Origin: an uncultured Allomuricauda sp.
GTDB taxonomy: Bacteria; Bacteroidota; Bacteroidia; Flavobacteriales; Flavobacteriaceae
Assembly: GCF_947499585.1 (NCBI RefSeq)
Contig: NZ_CANMOO010000001.1
Coordinates: forward strand, 682,001-746,000
DNA: 64,000 bases
Reading direction: 5' to 3'
Made by a program: the position numbers and the translations under genes. Within the stretch, counting starts at the first letter, position 1. The number at the start of each line of letters is the position of its first letter. The notes beneath the pieces were generated by a model that was not told the DNA's origin, searched no databases, and saw nothing but the letters and a program-made list of their open reading frames with translations. Positions 43,320 to 52,494 of this stretch are shown here, one piece after another.

Positions 43320-43895
43320 TTAAGAACGTTTTTTTGCTCTTATTTCACTTACATATTCTGGTGTTAGGCCCAAAAATGAAGCAATTAGATATTGGGGAAC
43401 GCGTTGGGCAAATAGTGGAAACTGTTCGGTAAAATGAAAGTAGATCTCCTCTTTAGTAAGACCGAACAAATACCTCATTTTCACCAAAGCAGCGCCATAG
43501 GAAATTTGATAAATGGTCCGGAAATACTTTTCAAGTTGTGGAAATTCTTTTAATAATTGCTCTTGTTTGCCGTGGGTAATGGTAAGCAGCCGTGTGTTCT
43601 CAACCGCTTGAATGGAAAAATCTGTTGTTGTTTGATTTAGATAAGCCAAATCATCTGTCATCCACCAGTTTTCAATGGCAAATTGAACAGTACGTTCTAT
43701 ACCTTTATCGTTTACAAAAAACATATGGAGGCAGCCATCCAAAACAAAATGATTGTCCTTGCAGATAGAGCCGACTTCAACTAGAACCTCTTTTTTCTTC
43801 ACAGTACGCAGCTCAAAATACCGAAACATTTTTTGAAAATCATCTTCTGTTAATTCTACATATTTATTAAAATGACGGAATAGTTGTTTTGGCAT
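43320..43895 (-). CDS. Crp/Fnr-family regulator
   Basis: A 191-residue protein: cyclic-nucleotide-binding-like beta barrel at about 15-120 (EVGSICKDNHFVLDGCLHMF is part of it) and a C-terminal HTH at about 145-190 (RVPQYLIASFLGLTPEYVSE, then IRAKKRS). The cAMP-contact residues of E. coli CRP are not evident, as is normal for this Bacteroidota subgroup. It lies 66 bases upstream of the AhpD-like gene on the same strand. Confidence 0.87.
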   Translation of the reverse strand: MPKQLFRHFNKYVELTEDDFQKMFRYFELRTVKKKEVLVEVGSICKDNHFVLDGCLHMFFVNDKGIERTVQFAIENWWMTDDLAYLNQTTTDFSIQAVENTRLLTITHGKQEQLLKEFPQLEKYFRTIYQISYGAALVKMRYLFGLTKEEIYFHFTEQFPLFAQRVPQYLIASFLGLTPEYVSEIRAKKRS

Positions 43896-43941
43896 TTTTT
43901 CTAGATTGAATTCAAATATGTATTTAACACGATGTTGCTGT

Positions 43942-44394
43942 TTATTCTAATTCAAGTTCGTAAATTCTAGACTCTTCACCCCAAGGGTGGTATCCTTGGC
44001 CTATATATGTAAAACCATATTTCTCATAGTATCCAACATGTTCGGTACATAAATATAAATGGGCAAACCCTCCCTCTTTGGCATCAGTTTTTGCCTTTTC
44101 CAAAAGTAATGCTCCATAAGCATTGCCTCTGTACTTTTTTTCAATAAATACTGCACAAACCCAAGGGTATAAATCCCCTCTACTTATAAAATCATTTGTT
44201 ATAAGTCCGGCGCAACCAATTATTTCGTCACCTTTTTTTAATAAATACCATTGCGGTAAAGGATTCCTTGACTCGGTGCTATGACTTATGCAATCTTCAT
44301 ATATTATGGGCAACACACTTTTCCACTTGGCTTGAAAATATGCAATGGCTTTAGCTTTATAGCTAGGGTCTTCCCTTACGGAGATTATTTTCAT
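43942..44394 (-). CDS. GNAT-family N-acetyltransferase
   Basis: A 150-residue GNAT enzyme starting MKIISVREDPSYKAKAIAYF. An upstream ATG at 44460 lies inside the gnd gene and was rejected. Motif A is seen as WVCAVFIEKKYRGNAYGALL, with the acetyl-CoA pyrophosphate loop RGNAYG, and motif B as LYLCTEHVGYYEKYGFTYIG. Substrate unknown. It starts 1 base after the gnd stop, so it is probably co-transcribed with gnd. Confidence 0.83.
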   Translation of the reverse strand: MKIISVREDPSYKAKAIAYFQAKWKSVLPIIYEDCISHSTESRNPLPQWYLLKKGDEIIGCAGLITNDFISRGDLYPWVCAVFIEKKYRGNAYGALLLEKAKTDAKEGGFAHLYLCTEHVGYYEKYGFTYIGQGYHPWGEESRIYELELE

Positions 44395-44395
44395 A

Positions 44396-45805
44396 TCAAT
44401 CCTCCCACTCGGTATGAAAAGTACCTTCTTTATCCAATCGCTCATAGGTATGGGAACCAAAATAATCGCGTTGCGCCTGTATTAAGTTTAAAGGCAGTCT
44501 GCTGCTTGTATAGGCATCAAAATAAGTGAGAGCATTGGAAAGCCCTGGCAATGGAATGCCGTTTGTGGCGCCGTAAGCCACCAATTCCCGAGCGGCACCC
44601 ACAGTTTCTTGTACTTTACCTACAAAAGAGGGGGAGAGCAGTAAGTTTCGCAATCCAGTATCTGCTTTAAACGCTTCGGTTATGTCGGCCAATAGTGCTG
44701 CACGAATAATACAACCCGCTCGCCATATCTTAGCAATTTCGCCCAATTCCAATTCGTATCCATATTCTTTGGAAGCATCAGCCAATTGGTGCATGCCTTG
44801 AGCATAGGTGATGATAAACGCAAAGTACAGTGCACTCTCGGCTTTGTCGACCAAAGTTTTCTTGACTACTGACTCCGGTGTGGGACGTCCATAAAGCTCA
44901 TCCGCTTTTATACGTTCTTCTTTTAGGGCAGAGATTTCACGCATGCTTACGGCAACATCTATGGTCGGAACTGGAATTCCCAAATCCATGGCATTTTGTG
45001 AAGTCCATTTTCCCGTTCCCTTTTGTTTGGCCTTATCCAATATTTTATCTACCAAATGCCCATCACCCAAATCGTCTTTTTGCTCAAAGATTTCCGAGGT
45101 AATTTCAACTAAAAATGATTGTAATCGTCCTGCATTCCATGATGCGTAAGTCTGATGAAGTTCTTCATTGGTTAAATGCCCGGCTTTTTTCAAAAGATCA
45201 TAAATTTCCGAGGTCAATTGCATCAATCCATATTCAATACCATTGTGAACCATTTTCACATAATTTCCAGCTGATTTTGGACCTAAATATGCAACACAGG
45301 GCTCCCCTTCATATTTTGCGGAAACAGCTTCAAAAATGGGTTTTACATGTTGATAAGCATCCCTGGAACCTCCTGGCATAATACTAGGCCCTTTACGGGC
45401 ACCTTTGGCACCTCCGGAAACTCCAGCGCCGAAGAAATTAATGCCTTTTTCGTGCAAGTAAGCTTCTCTTCGGTCAGTATCAGTAAAAAAGGAATTTCCG
45501 CCGTCAATGATAATATCTCCTTTGTCCAAATGTGGGAGTAAATTTTCAATAACAATATCAACAACTTTTCCAGCTGGCACTAGCAACATAATTTTTCTTG
45601 GTGTACTTAATCCATTCACAAAAGTGACAACATCCGAAGTGGCGTTTACCTTGGCAGTATCGCCTCCTTCTTCAATCAGTGCGCTTACCTTTTCCTCATC
45701 TAAATCATTCCCAAAAGCGGTAAAACCATTATCCGCAACGTTTAAAATAAAATTACGCCCCATTACCCCAAGTCCTACCAGACCAAAATCATATGTATTT
45801 GCCAT
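44396..45805 (-). CDS. gnd: 6-phosphogluconate dehydrogenase, decarboxylating
   Basis: A 469-residue enzyme that oxidises 6-phosphogluconate to ribulose-5-phosphate and CO2 with NAD(P). The N-terminal cofactor site is GLVGLGVMGRNF (about 8-19), and the substrate and catalytic stretches are GVSGGAKGARKGPSIMPGG, and KMVHNGIEYGLMQL with the essential Lys and His. Length equals the usual long form, and the C-terminal helical dimer domain is complete. It is divergent from zwf-pgl, so the three oxidative pentose phosphate genes are clustered; the GNAT gene follows directly. Confidence 0.96.
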   Translation of the reverse strand: MANTYDFGLVGLGVMGRNFILNVADNGFTAFGNDLDEEKVSALIEEGGDTAKVNATSDVVTFVNGLSTPRKIMLLVPAGKVVDIVIENLLPHLDKGDIIIDGGNSFFTDTDRREAYLHEKGINFFGAGVSGGAKGARKGPSIMPGGSRDAYQHVKPIFEAVSAKYEGEPCVAYLGPKSAGNYVKMVHNGIEYGLMQLTSEIYDLLKKAGHLTNEELHQTYASWNAGRLQSFLVEITSEIFEQKDDLGDGHLVDKILDKAKQKGTGKWTSQNAMDLGIPVPTIDVAVSMREISALKEERIKADELYGRPTPESVVKKTLVDKAESALYFAFIITYAQGMHQLADASKEYGYELELGEIAKIWRAGCIIRAALLADITEAFKADTGLRNLLLSPSFVGKVQETVGAARELVAYGATNGIPLPGLSNALTYFDAYTSSRLPLNLIQAQRDYFGSHTYERLDKEGTFHTEWED

Positions 45806-45989
45806 GTTCTTTGTTTTTGCTTTCCTGTGTTAAGACAACACTAAGTAAGCTATTTGTTGAATTCCGAACCTAAAATAAACGTTATATTCGTTATGCTCAA
45901 AATTAAATGGACAGGTTAATTTGTTTTTTAAGAAAAAGCGGTTTAAATGTTGGTTTTTGAGTCATCCAAACAAGTACACTTAGATATTT

Positions 45990-47522
45990 ATGAAAAAGAC
46001 CAATAACCAAATGCTCGTTATTTTTGGTGCTTCGGGAGATTTAACTGCAAGAAAACTCATCCCTGCATTATTCAATTTGTATGTTGCCAAGCAATTACCC
46101 AAGAATTTTGTGGTTTTGGGAGCAAGTAGAAGCAACCTAACGGATGAGGAATTTCGTGACAAAGTGGTTTACAAAAGCCCGTACCTAAAAGCAAAGATTG
46201 AAGACCTTAAAGAAAATTACATAAAAGGATTTGCCAATAGCCTTTTTTATGAAGATTTAGGTAGTGATTATACCACGGAATACACAAATTTTGCTGAACG
46301 AATAGCTACATTGAATGAAGCACATGGTACGGAAAACAATTATATGTTTTATCTATCTACACCACCAAGCCTATACGAGCCAATTGCCAAGAATTTGGCA
46401 GATGTAGGTCTAAGTAGTCAAGAAAAAGGATGGAAAAGGCTGATTGTGGAAAAACCTTTTGGATACAGTCTGGAAACTGCGAAAAAACTGAATACTGGCC
46501 TTCAACAATATTTTAAAGAACCGCAGATTTACAGAATTGACCATTATTTGGGAAAGGAAACAGTACAAAACCTTCTGGTAACACGATTTTCCAATAGTAT
46601 TTTTGAGCCACTTTGGAATAGAAACTATATCCACCACGTAGAGATTACCAATGCAGAGAGTGTAGGGGTTGAAAAAAGAGGAGGCTATTATGATAAATCT
46701 GGTGCGCTACGCGATATGTTCCAAAACCATTTGATGCAAATAGTTTCTTTAGTGGTTATGGAACCTCCAATAGGAGACCAGCCAGAAGAAATTAGGAACG
46801 AAAAGGTAAAGGCATTGAAGTCTCTTAGAATCATGAAGGATAAGAAAACCTTTTTTGACAATACTATTCGTGCGCAATATGTAGCTTCAGAGATTAATGG
46901 AGAAAAGGTGAAAGGGTACCGAGAAGAGGATGGGGTTGACCCAAATTCTACAACTGAGACATACGCCGCCATCAAATTTTTTGTAGATAACTGGCGGTGG
47001 GAAGGCGTCCCTTTTTACGTGCGAACCGCAAAACGAATGCCTACCAAGGTAACGGAGGTGATTATTCATTTTAAATCACCACACCATCAAATTTTCAAGG
47101 ATTCTGGTGTTAGCAACAAGGATAACAAACTGATTATTCGTATTCAACCGGATGAAGGAGTGTTGATTAAATTTGGAGTGAAAGTACCTGGGCAAGGTTT
47201 TAAAGTAGAAAGGGCCAACTTGGATTTCTACTATTCCAGTTTGGCGCAAACTTATGTGATGGAAGCTTATGAAAGACTTTTATTGGATGCCATGCAGGGT
47301 GACGCCACATTGTATGCCAGAGCAGACGAGGTTGAAGCAGCTTGGGAGTTTGTGGACCCTATTTTAAATTATTGGAAAAACGGAAAAGATGTGAGAATGT
47401 ATGGTTACGCAGCAGGAGTCTGGGGCCCTGAAAATGCTGATGAATTAATAGATGATTTAGGCTTTTGGCGAAACCCGGGTTCAAATTTAGCGGATGACCC
47501 AGGTTATTGTGTGATTTGTTAG
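45990..47522 (+). CDS. zwf: glucose-6-phosphate 1-dehydrogenase
   Basis: A 510-residue enzyme that commits glucose-6-phosphate to the pentose phosphate pathway, giving NADPH. The coenzyme loop GASGDLTARK is at 13-22, EKPFG at 154-158 and the substrate site RIDHYLGKE at 182-190 with the catalytic His185. Length and order are normal. Its stop codon lies inside the first unit of a 7-bp tandem repeat that separates it from pgl. Confidence 0.97.
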   Translation: MKKTNNQMLVIFGASGDLTARKLIPALFNLYVAKQLPKNFVVLGASRSNLTDEEFRDKVVYKSPYLKAKIEDLKENYIKGFANSLFYEDLGSDYTTEYTNFAERIATLNEAHGTENNYMFYLSTPPSLYEPIAKNLADVGLSSQEKGWKRLIVEKPFGYSLETAKKLNTGLQQYFKEPQIYRIDHYLGKETVQNLLVTRFSNSIFEPLWNRNYIHHVEITNAESVGVEKRGGYYDKSGALRDMFQNHLMQIVSLVVMEPPIGDQPEEIRNEKVKALKSLRIMKDKKTFFDNTIRAQYVASEINGEKVKGYREEDGVDPNSTTETYAAIKFFVDNWRWEGVPFYVRTAKRMPTKVTEVIIHFKSPHHQIFKDSGVSNKDNKLIIRIQPDEGVLIKFGVKVPGQGFKVERANLDFYYSSLAQTYVMEAYERLLLDAMQGDATLYARADEVEAAWEFVDPILNYWKNGKDVRMYGYAAGVWGPENADELIDDLGFWRNPGSNLADDPGYCVIC

Positions 47523-47560
47523 TCAATAGTCAATAGTCAATAGTCAATAGTCAATAGTCA
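47521..47560 (+). repeat. 7-bp tandem repeat between zwf and pgl
   Basis: AGTCAAT five times plus a partial AGTCA, with no mismatch, starting inside the zwf stop codon. Each unit carries TAG on the plus strand, so it cannot extend zwf. Perfect uniformity suggests slippage. Confidence 0.95.
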
Positions 47561-47568
47561 GTTAGTTT

Positions 47569-47607
47569 GAGCTGTCATCCAGAGCCTGTCGAAGGAGCGT
47601 GAGGAAC
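47569..47607 (+). repeat. REP-like dispersed repeat, copy in zwf-pgl spacer
   Basis: GAGCTGTCATCCAGAGCCTG, then TCGAAGGAGCGTGAGGAAC. It matches, with a few differences, the reverse complement of 62190-62230 (AGCTGTCATCTTGAGCGTAG, then TCGAAAGAGC). A dispersed palindromic family of flavobacterial genomes is the likely origin. Confidence 0.65.
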
Positions 47608-47630
47608 TACAGAAGCTTAAGAAATAGTTT

Positions 47631-48344
47631 ATGGAATTAAAAATTTTTAAAGACAAACAAGAAGTAGCTCAGCGGTTTTCAGCTTATTTTGCTGAATTGG
47701 TTGATAAAAAGTCAGTTTTTCATGTGGCGCTCTCAGGTGGAAGTACCCCAAAAGTTGTTTTTGATGTTCTGGCTGATGAATTTTCATCTAAAATTGATTG
47801 GAATAAGATTCATTTTTACTGGGGAGATGAGCGCTGTGTGCCACCAACTGATGATGAGAGCAATTATAAAATGACCGTGGAACATCTTTTCTCCAAAATA
47901 GATGTGCCTAAAGAAAATATCCATCGTGTTTTAGGAGAAAATGAACCGCTTGGGGAAGCGTATAGATATGCCAACCTATTGGAAATAAACTTGGATAGAA
48001 TCGATGGCATTCCGCAGTTTGACTTGGTGATTCTTGGCATGGGCGATGACGGACATACCGCTTCAATTTTTCCTCATGAGATAGAACTTTGGAATGCCCA
48101 ATACCATTGTACTGTGGCAACGCACCCAGAGTCAGGTCAAAAGCGAGTTTCTATAAATGGCAAAGTGATAAATACAGCCAAAGAAGTCGCCTTTTTGGTA
48201 ACAGGAGCTGGAAAAGCAGAAAAAGTAAAAGCTATTCTAGAAAAGACAGAAGGATTCGAAGTATATCCCGCTTCCTTGGTTAATCCAAGCTCTGGAAATT
48301 TGGTTTGGTTTATGGATGAAGATGCTGCTTCAGGACTTAGTTAA
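47631..48344 (+). CDS. pgl: 6-phosphogluconolactonase
   Basis: A 237-residue DevB-type lactonase that hydrolyses 6-phosphoglucono-lactone, the product of Zwf. Motifs are VALSGGSTPK (about 32-41), KIHFYWGDERCVP, and LGMGDDGHTASIFPH (about 139-153) with the catalytic His. Length is usual for the family. It is 108 bases downstream of zwf on the same strand, separated by a tandem repeat and a REP-like element, and overlaps the convergent thioesterase gene by 4 bases. Confidence 0.93.
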   Translation: MELKIFKDKQEVAQRFSAYFAELVDKKSVFHVALSGGSTPKVVFDVLADEFSSKIDWNKIHFYWGDERCVPPTDDESNYKMTVEHLFSKIDVPKENIHRVLGENEPLGEAYRYANLLEINLDRIDGIPQFDLVILGMGDDGHTASIFPHEIELWNAQYHCTVATHPESGQKRVSINGKVINTAKEVAFLVTGAGKAEKVKAILEKTEGFEVYPASLVNPSSGNLVWFMDEDAASGLS

Positions 48345-48886
48345 TCCAAATCTAGTTTCACATTTTGTCCCTCTAGAAGTTCCAAGTACTCGTTTACATT
48401 AAAGTTGGCGGATTCATATTTGCTATCTCTTGAACTAGCTGAAGCTTTACGTTCTAAACTTCGTGCAAAACGACGTATGCCTTGCTTGTCCTCTAATATT
48501 AAACCAGGAATGACAATATTTTTTCCAATATTATCCTTGGCAACCATAGTAAAATAGGAAGAGTTACAATGTTTTGTTTTACCTGTGGTAATATTTTCAG
48601 ACACTACCCGAACACCCACGACCATAGAAGTTTTTCCAGTGTAATTAATGGAAGCTTTTAAAGTGACCAATTCCCCAACCTCAATTGGATTTAAAAAATC
48701 CACCCGGTTCACAGAAGCCGTTACACAATAGGCTTGCGAATGCTTTGAGGCACAAGCAAAAGCAATTTGGTCCATTAAGTTTAAAATATGCCCTCCATGA
48801 ACTTTGCCACCAAAGTTGGAATGGGAGGGAAGCATAAGTTCAGTTATTGAGACTTTGGATTCTTTTGAAGTTTTAAATTCTTTCAT
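48341..48886 (-). CDS. acyl-CoA thioesterase, hotdog fold
   Basis: A 181-residue hotdog thioesterase of the YciA/BACH-like group. LMLPSHSNFGGKVHGGHILN then LMDQIAFACASKHS is the catalytic motif region, with the Asn-Gly and Asp (LMDQ) conserved; VNRVDFLNPIEVGELVTLKA follows as the substrate-binding helix. A positively charged C-terminal tail (about 140-181) extends past the fold. It likely hydrolyses fatty-acyl-CoA. It is convergent with pgl, the stops overlapping. Confidence 0.87.
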   Translation of the reverse strand: MKEFKTSKESKVSITELMLPSHSNFGGKVHGGHILNLMDQIAFACASKHSQAYCVTASVNRVDFLNPIEVGELVTLKASINYTGKTSMVVGVRVVSENITTGKTKHCNSSYFTMVAKDNIGKNIVIPGLILEDKQGIRRFARSLERKASASSRDSKYESANFNVNEYLELLEGQNVKLDLD

Positions 48887-48887
48887 T

Positions 48888-49253
48888 CTAATTCTTAAAA
48901 TGTGGGGAGGCTTCAGGTTGTATTTCGGTGATAAAATATTTGGTATCGCCTAACCAGAAAAAGGTGGAATACCTTTCCTTGTAAGTCACTTTTACATATC
49001 GTCCTTGGTATTCCTTCATTTTTTCAATGACTTCTTCTTTGCTGTCCTCAACTGAAAAGGAAAAAATATTGGTTCCTGATACCCCTTGACTTATTTGTCC
49101 TTCCCAAGTTTTTACCAACACCCCTTTTCTACTGAATTTTATTAATTCGCCAGAGCGATATCCTTCACTAAAAGGAACATAATAAATGAAGGCAAAATAG
49201 GCAGCAATCCCGAATAGAATGACAGAAATGCTAATAAATAAAATCTTCCTCAT
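48888..49253 (-). CDS. single-helix membrane protein, function unknown
   Basis: A 121-residue protein with one N-terminal membrane helix (about 5-26) and a periplasmic part. GYRSGELIKFSRKGVLVKTW, then EGQISQGVSGTNIFSFSVED, suggests a small beta barrel, and the end reads STFFWLGDTKYFITEIQPEA. Flavobacterial homologues are sometimes mislabelled as 6-phosphogluconate dehydrogenase because of their neighbourhood; no dehydrogenase motif is present. 1 base separates it from the thioesterase gene and 3 from rmuC, so the three may be one transcript. Confidence 0.6.
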   Translation of the reverse strand: MRKILFISISVILFGIAAYFAFIYYVPFSEGYRSGELIKFSRKGVLVKTWEGQISQGVSGTNIFSFSVEDSKEEVIEKMKEYQGRYVKVTYKERYSTFFWLGDTKYFITEIQPEASPHFKN

Positions 49254-49256
49254 GTG

Positions 49257-50600
49257 TTATAGCTCAAGTTTAGGTTCTTCATAGTCATCTTCTTCGGCGC
49301 GTTTTAAAATAGGTTCTGGAATTGACTTTTTGGCTTTGGCCCCCATTTTTTTAAGTTTTTCAATACTGGTAACAATATTTCCGCGTCCATCGACCAATTT
49401 GTTCATTGCACCACGGTATTCAGTTTTTGCCTCATCCATTTTTTTGCCTACTCGAGTTAAATCGGTTACAAAGCCCTCAAATTTATCATAAAGTGCGCCG
49501 GCCTGGCGAGCAATTTCAATAGCATTTTTCTGCTGTTTCTCGTTGTTCCACATGGTGTCAATGGTGCGTAGCGTAGCTAGTAGGGTGGATGGGGTGACGA
49601 TAACAATATTTTGCTCAAATGCCTTGTTGTACAGTGAGTTGTCATGGTTTATTGCAACCGCAAATGCAGGTTCTATGGGAACAAAAAGCAAGACAAAATC
49701 TGGACTTTCCATCTCATACAAATCCTCGTACTTTTTAGAAGATAGTTGCTCTACGTGTTTTCTAAGGGAATTAATATGATCCTTTAGATGCCTTTCTTTC
49801 AATTCATCATCGGCATTGATGTATCGCTCATAATCGGTCAATGAAACCTTGGAATCCACCACCATCTTTTTACCATCAGGGAGATGGATGATAACATCGG
49901 GTAAAACACGACTTCCATCTTCAAGGGTAAAGCTTTGTTGCACGCTGTACTCACGATCTTTTTCTAATCCTGATTTTTCCAGAACACGCTCCAAGACCAA
50001 TTCTCCCCAGTTTCCTTGCATTTTGCTATCACCTTTTAATGCCTTGGTCAAGTTTTCAGCCTCTTGGGTGATTTTAAGGTTCTGATTTTGAAGGTTGAGC
50101 AACTGTTCTTTTAAAGCAGAATGAATACTTATGTTTTCTTTTTGGGAGGCCTCTACTTTTTTCTCGAACAATTGTATTTTTTCTTGAAGTGGAGTCAAAA
50201 TATTTTCAATACTTTCTTTGTTACTCTTTGTGAATTTCGCACTCTTTTCTTCTAAAATCTTAGAAGCAAGAATTTCAAAATCTTTAGCAAATTTTTCTTG
50301 TAGTTTTTCTACTTCTTCTTTTTGTTCTGAATTGATGCGGTGTAAGTTTTCTAAATCAGCCTGATAGCGAACAATTTGGTTTCCTTGTTGTTCTTTTTCA
50401 GATTGAAGTTGTTTTTTCTCAGCATCACCAGACAATAGCTTATCATTTAAAGTATTGATAGCGCTGTTGAATTGTTGCTCACGCTCGTTCCAAACACTTT
50501 CATTGGACTTTGTTTTTAGCTTTTGAATGTACATGCCCAGAAACAAGCCAATGGCTATGGCCAATACTCCAACAATTAGATAAATCAAGGCACTACTCAT
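49257..50600 (-). CDS. rmuC: RmuC-family DNA recombination protein
   Basis: A 447-residue protein: N-terminal membrane helix (about 4-24), coiled coil (about 30-190) and the RmuC nuclease-like domain (about 195-400). In that domain KMQGNWGELVLERVLEKSGL, RVLPDVIIHLPDGKKMVVDS and KVSLTDYERYI contain the Glu, Asp and Asp-x-Lys of a PD-(D/E)XK-like site. RmuC limits inversions at short inverted repeats in E. coli. First gene of the three-gene minus run with the membrane protein and thioesterase. Confidence 0.9.
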   Translation of the reverse strand: MSSALIYLIVGVLAIAIGLFLGMYIQKLKTKSNESVWNEREQQFNSAINTLNDKLLSGDAEKKQLQSEKEQQGNQIVRYQADLENLHRINSEQKEEVEKLQEKFAKDFEILASKILEEKSAKFTKSNKESIENILTPLQEKIQLFEKKVEASQKENISIHSALKEQLLNLQNQNLKITQEAENLTKALKGDSKMQGNWGELVLERVLEKSGLEKDREYSVQQSFTLEDGSRVLPDVIIHLPDGKKMVVDSKVSLTDYERYINADDELKERHLKDHINSLRKHVEQLSSKKYEDLYEMESPDFVLLFVPIEPAFAVAINHDNSLYNKAFEQNIVIVTPSTLLATLRTIDTMWNNEKQQKNAIEIARQAGALYDKFEGFVTDLTRVGKKMDEAKTEYRGAMNKLVDGRGNIVTSIEKLKKMGAKAKKSIPEPILKRAEEDDYEEPKLEL

Positions 50601-50683
50601 AAAATTTATTTCTTCGGATAAAGATAAAGGATTCCTATGTTTCCTCCGATAGGTTCAGGATGGCATTTTTGAGTACTAAAAGT

Positions 50684-51463
50684 CTATTTGGTTACCTTAA
50701 AGGAACCTGTTTTAGCATCAAAAAGAACCATTTCTGATGGAAATAGGCGTTCAAAATGCTTTTGCTCGATTAATTGACATGGTTCCCCAAATGGATTCTC
50801 GGCTCCATCCAGTATCAAAATTTTGTCACACAATTGAATAGCCAAATCAATTTCATGGGTAGTAAAAAGTATGGTCTTTTGCTTATTGTGTGCTAATTGT
50901 TGTAGCAATTTTAGAATTTGCACTTTGTGATATAAATCTAGATGGGTAGTGGGCTCGTCCAATAAAATTAGGGGTGTGTCTTGCGCCATGGCACGTGCAA
51001 TCAAAACCCGCTGTAGTTGTCCATCACTAAGTTCATGACATTTATTGTGCCTTAGGTCATTCAACAAAAATGCAGCTAAACTATCTTGAATAAAAGTTTT
51101 ATCAGATGGGGATAATGTGCCAATCCAATTGGTATAGGGTTGTCTTCCAAGCGCGATCAACTCTTGAACGGTAAGGTTTTTTGAGGATGGCTGCTCCGTT
51201 AAAACCATACTAAGTTCTCTTGCCAATTTAAGGGATGAATAATCTGTTAGATTTTCACCTTTAATTCTAATGGACCCTGATAGTCTAGGCTGTAGGTTTC
51301 CAAGAGTTCGAAGCAATGTTGATTTTCCCACTCCGTTTACACCAATAATAGCACATAATTCACCTGAATCACAAGAAAAATTGATGTTTTTGGCAACGGT
51401 TTTGGATGTGTAGCCAATTGCTAAATTATTAATCGATATGGTATGGGTTTTTGGGTTGGACAT
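50684..51463 (-). CDS. ABC transporter ATPase, BtuD/FecE-like
   Basis: A 259-residue ATPase of the cobalamin/iron-siderophore importer group: Walker A GVNGVGKST (about 38-46), signature LSDGQLQRV (about 143-151) and Walker B LILLDEPTTHLD (about 162-173), with switch His in TTHEID. It works as a dimer on two FecCD/BtuC-like permeases. It is the third gene of the minus-strand run binding protein, permease, ATPase, and its start codon touches the permease stop. The nearby cobalamin riboswitch locus favours vitamin B12 as cargo. Confidence 0.87.
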   Translation of the reverse strand: MSNPKTHTISINNLAIGYTSKTVAKNINFSCDSGELCAIIGVNGVGKSTLLRTLGNLQPRLSGSIRIKGENLTDYSSLKLARELSMVLTEQPSSKNLTVQELIALGRQPYTNWIGTLSPSDKTFIQDSLAAFLLNDLRHNKCHELSDGQLQRVLIARAMAQDTPLILLDEPTTHLDLYHKVQILKLLQQLAHNKQKTILFTTHEIDLAIQLCDKILILDGAENPFGEPCQLIEQKHFERLFPSEMVLFDAKTGSFKVTK

Positions 51464-52494
51464 TAAAATAGCATTTTACGTTTTCGTACCAACAACCAGA
51501 TGACCACGGGTGCTCCAACAAGCGAAGTTATTGCATTTATCGGCAGTACATTGGCGGAATTGGGCAATTGGGCAATAGTATCACACAATAACATTAAAAT
51601 AGCCCCATAAAGAAATACTGATGGAATTAAAACTCGGTGTTCCATGGTGTCAAATATTTGTCTGGTCAGGTGAGGTACTGCTAAGCCTACAAAGGCAATG
51701 GGTCCAGCAAATGCAGTAATACCACCTGCCAACAATCCAGTGGCAATGATAATGACCAATCTTGATTTTTTTAAAGAAACACCAAGGCTTTGCGCATAGT
51801 TTTCACCTAATAAAAAAGCGTTTAGCCTTTTAACCGAAAGAATGCTCAATAGCAGTCCTACACCAACAATTCCGCTAAGAAGGATGACTTGTTGTGACGA
51901 CAGATTGCCCACACTACCAAAAGACCAAAAAATATAGCGCTGCAAGTTTTCTGCGGTTGAAAAGTATGCCAATACACTAACAATGGCAGCTGTAATGCTA
52001 CCAAACATTAGACCAATGATCAGTAGTGCCATGGTATCTTTTATGCGATTTGCCACTAGCATTACTACAAAAAGTACAAGGAAACTTCCTATGCTTGCCG
52101 CAATTGCCAATGAAACATCACTCAAAAACACAAAAGAAGTAAGACCAGTAATGAACGATGCCCCCATTAAAAGTAGTGCAGCTCCTAGACTTGCTCCAGA
52201 ACTAATGCCCAGAACAAAAGGACCTGCCAAAGGGTTGCGAAAGAGCGTCTGCATCAATAAGCCACTTATAGAGAGTCCTCCACCCACCAAAATAGCTGTA
52301 AATGCCTTGGGAATACGATAATTCCAAATAATATAGGCCCATGAATCGATTTCTACTTCTCCTCCAAATAATGAAGATAGTATGGCTTTAAAAGGAATGG
52401 TTACAGAACCTGAACTGACATTTAGTATCCATGCAAAAAGCAATGCTAAAAGAATCAGCACAAAAGAAATACGATATGATTTGGCTTGCTGCAT
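51463..52494 (-). CDS. ABC transporter permease, BtuC/FecCD-like
   Basis: A 343-residue permease with about ten membrane helices. Family-typical stretches include GLLMQTLFRNPLAGPFVLGI followed by SSGASLGAALLL, and GPIAFVGLAVPHLTRQIFDT followed by MEHRVLIPSVFLYGAILML. It imports cobalamin or an iron complex with a periplasmic-side binding protein and the 50684 ATPase. It is flush with both neighbours (0-1 base), so one transcript is near certain. Confidence 0.88.
   Translation of the reverse strand: MQQAKSYRISFVLILLALLFAWILNVSSGSVTIPFKAILSSLFGGEVEIDSWAYIIWNYRIPKAFTAILVGGGLSISGLLMQTLFRNPLAGPFVLGISSGASLGAALLLMGASFITGLTSFVFLSDVSLAIAASIGSFLVLFVVMLVANRIKDTMALLIIGLMFGSITAAIVSVLAYFSTAENLQRYIFWSFGSVGNLSSQQVILLSGIVGVGLLLSILSVKRLNAFLLGENYAQSLGVSLKKSRLVIIIATGLLAGGITAFAGPIAFVGLAVPHLTRQIFDTMEHRVLIPSVFLYGAILMLLCDTIAQLPNSANVLPINAITSLVGAPVVIWLLVRKRKMLF

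Noticed and set aside
47521..47560. Replication-origin iterons
   Set aside because: The 7-bp units are simple tandem copies without DnaA boxes or a replication gene nearby; slippage is a simpler explanation.
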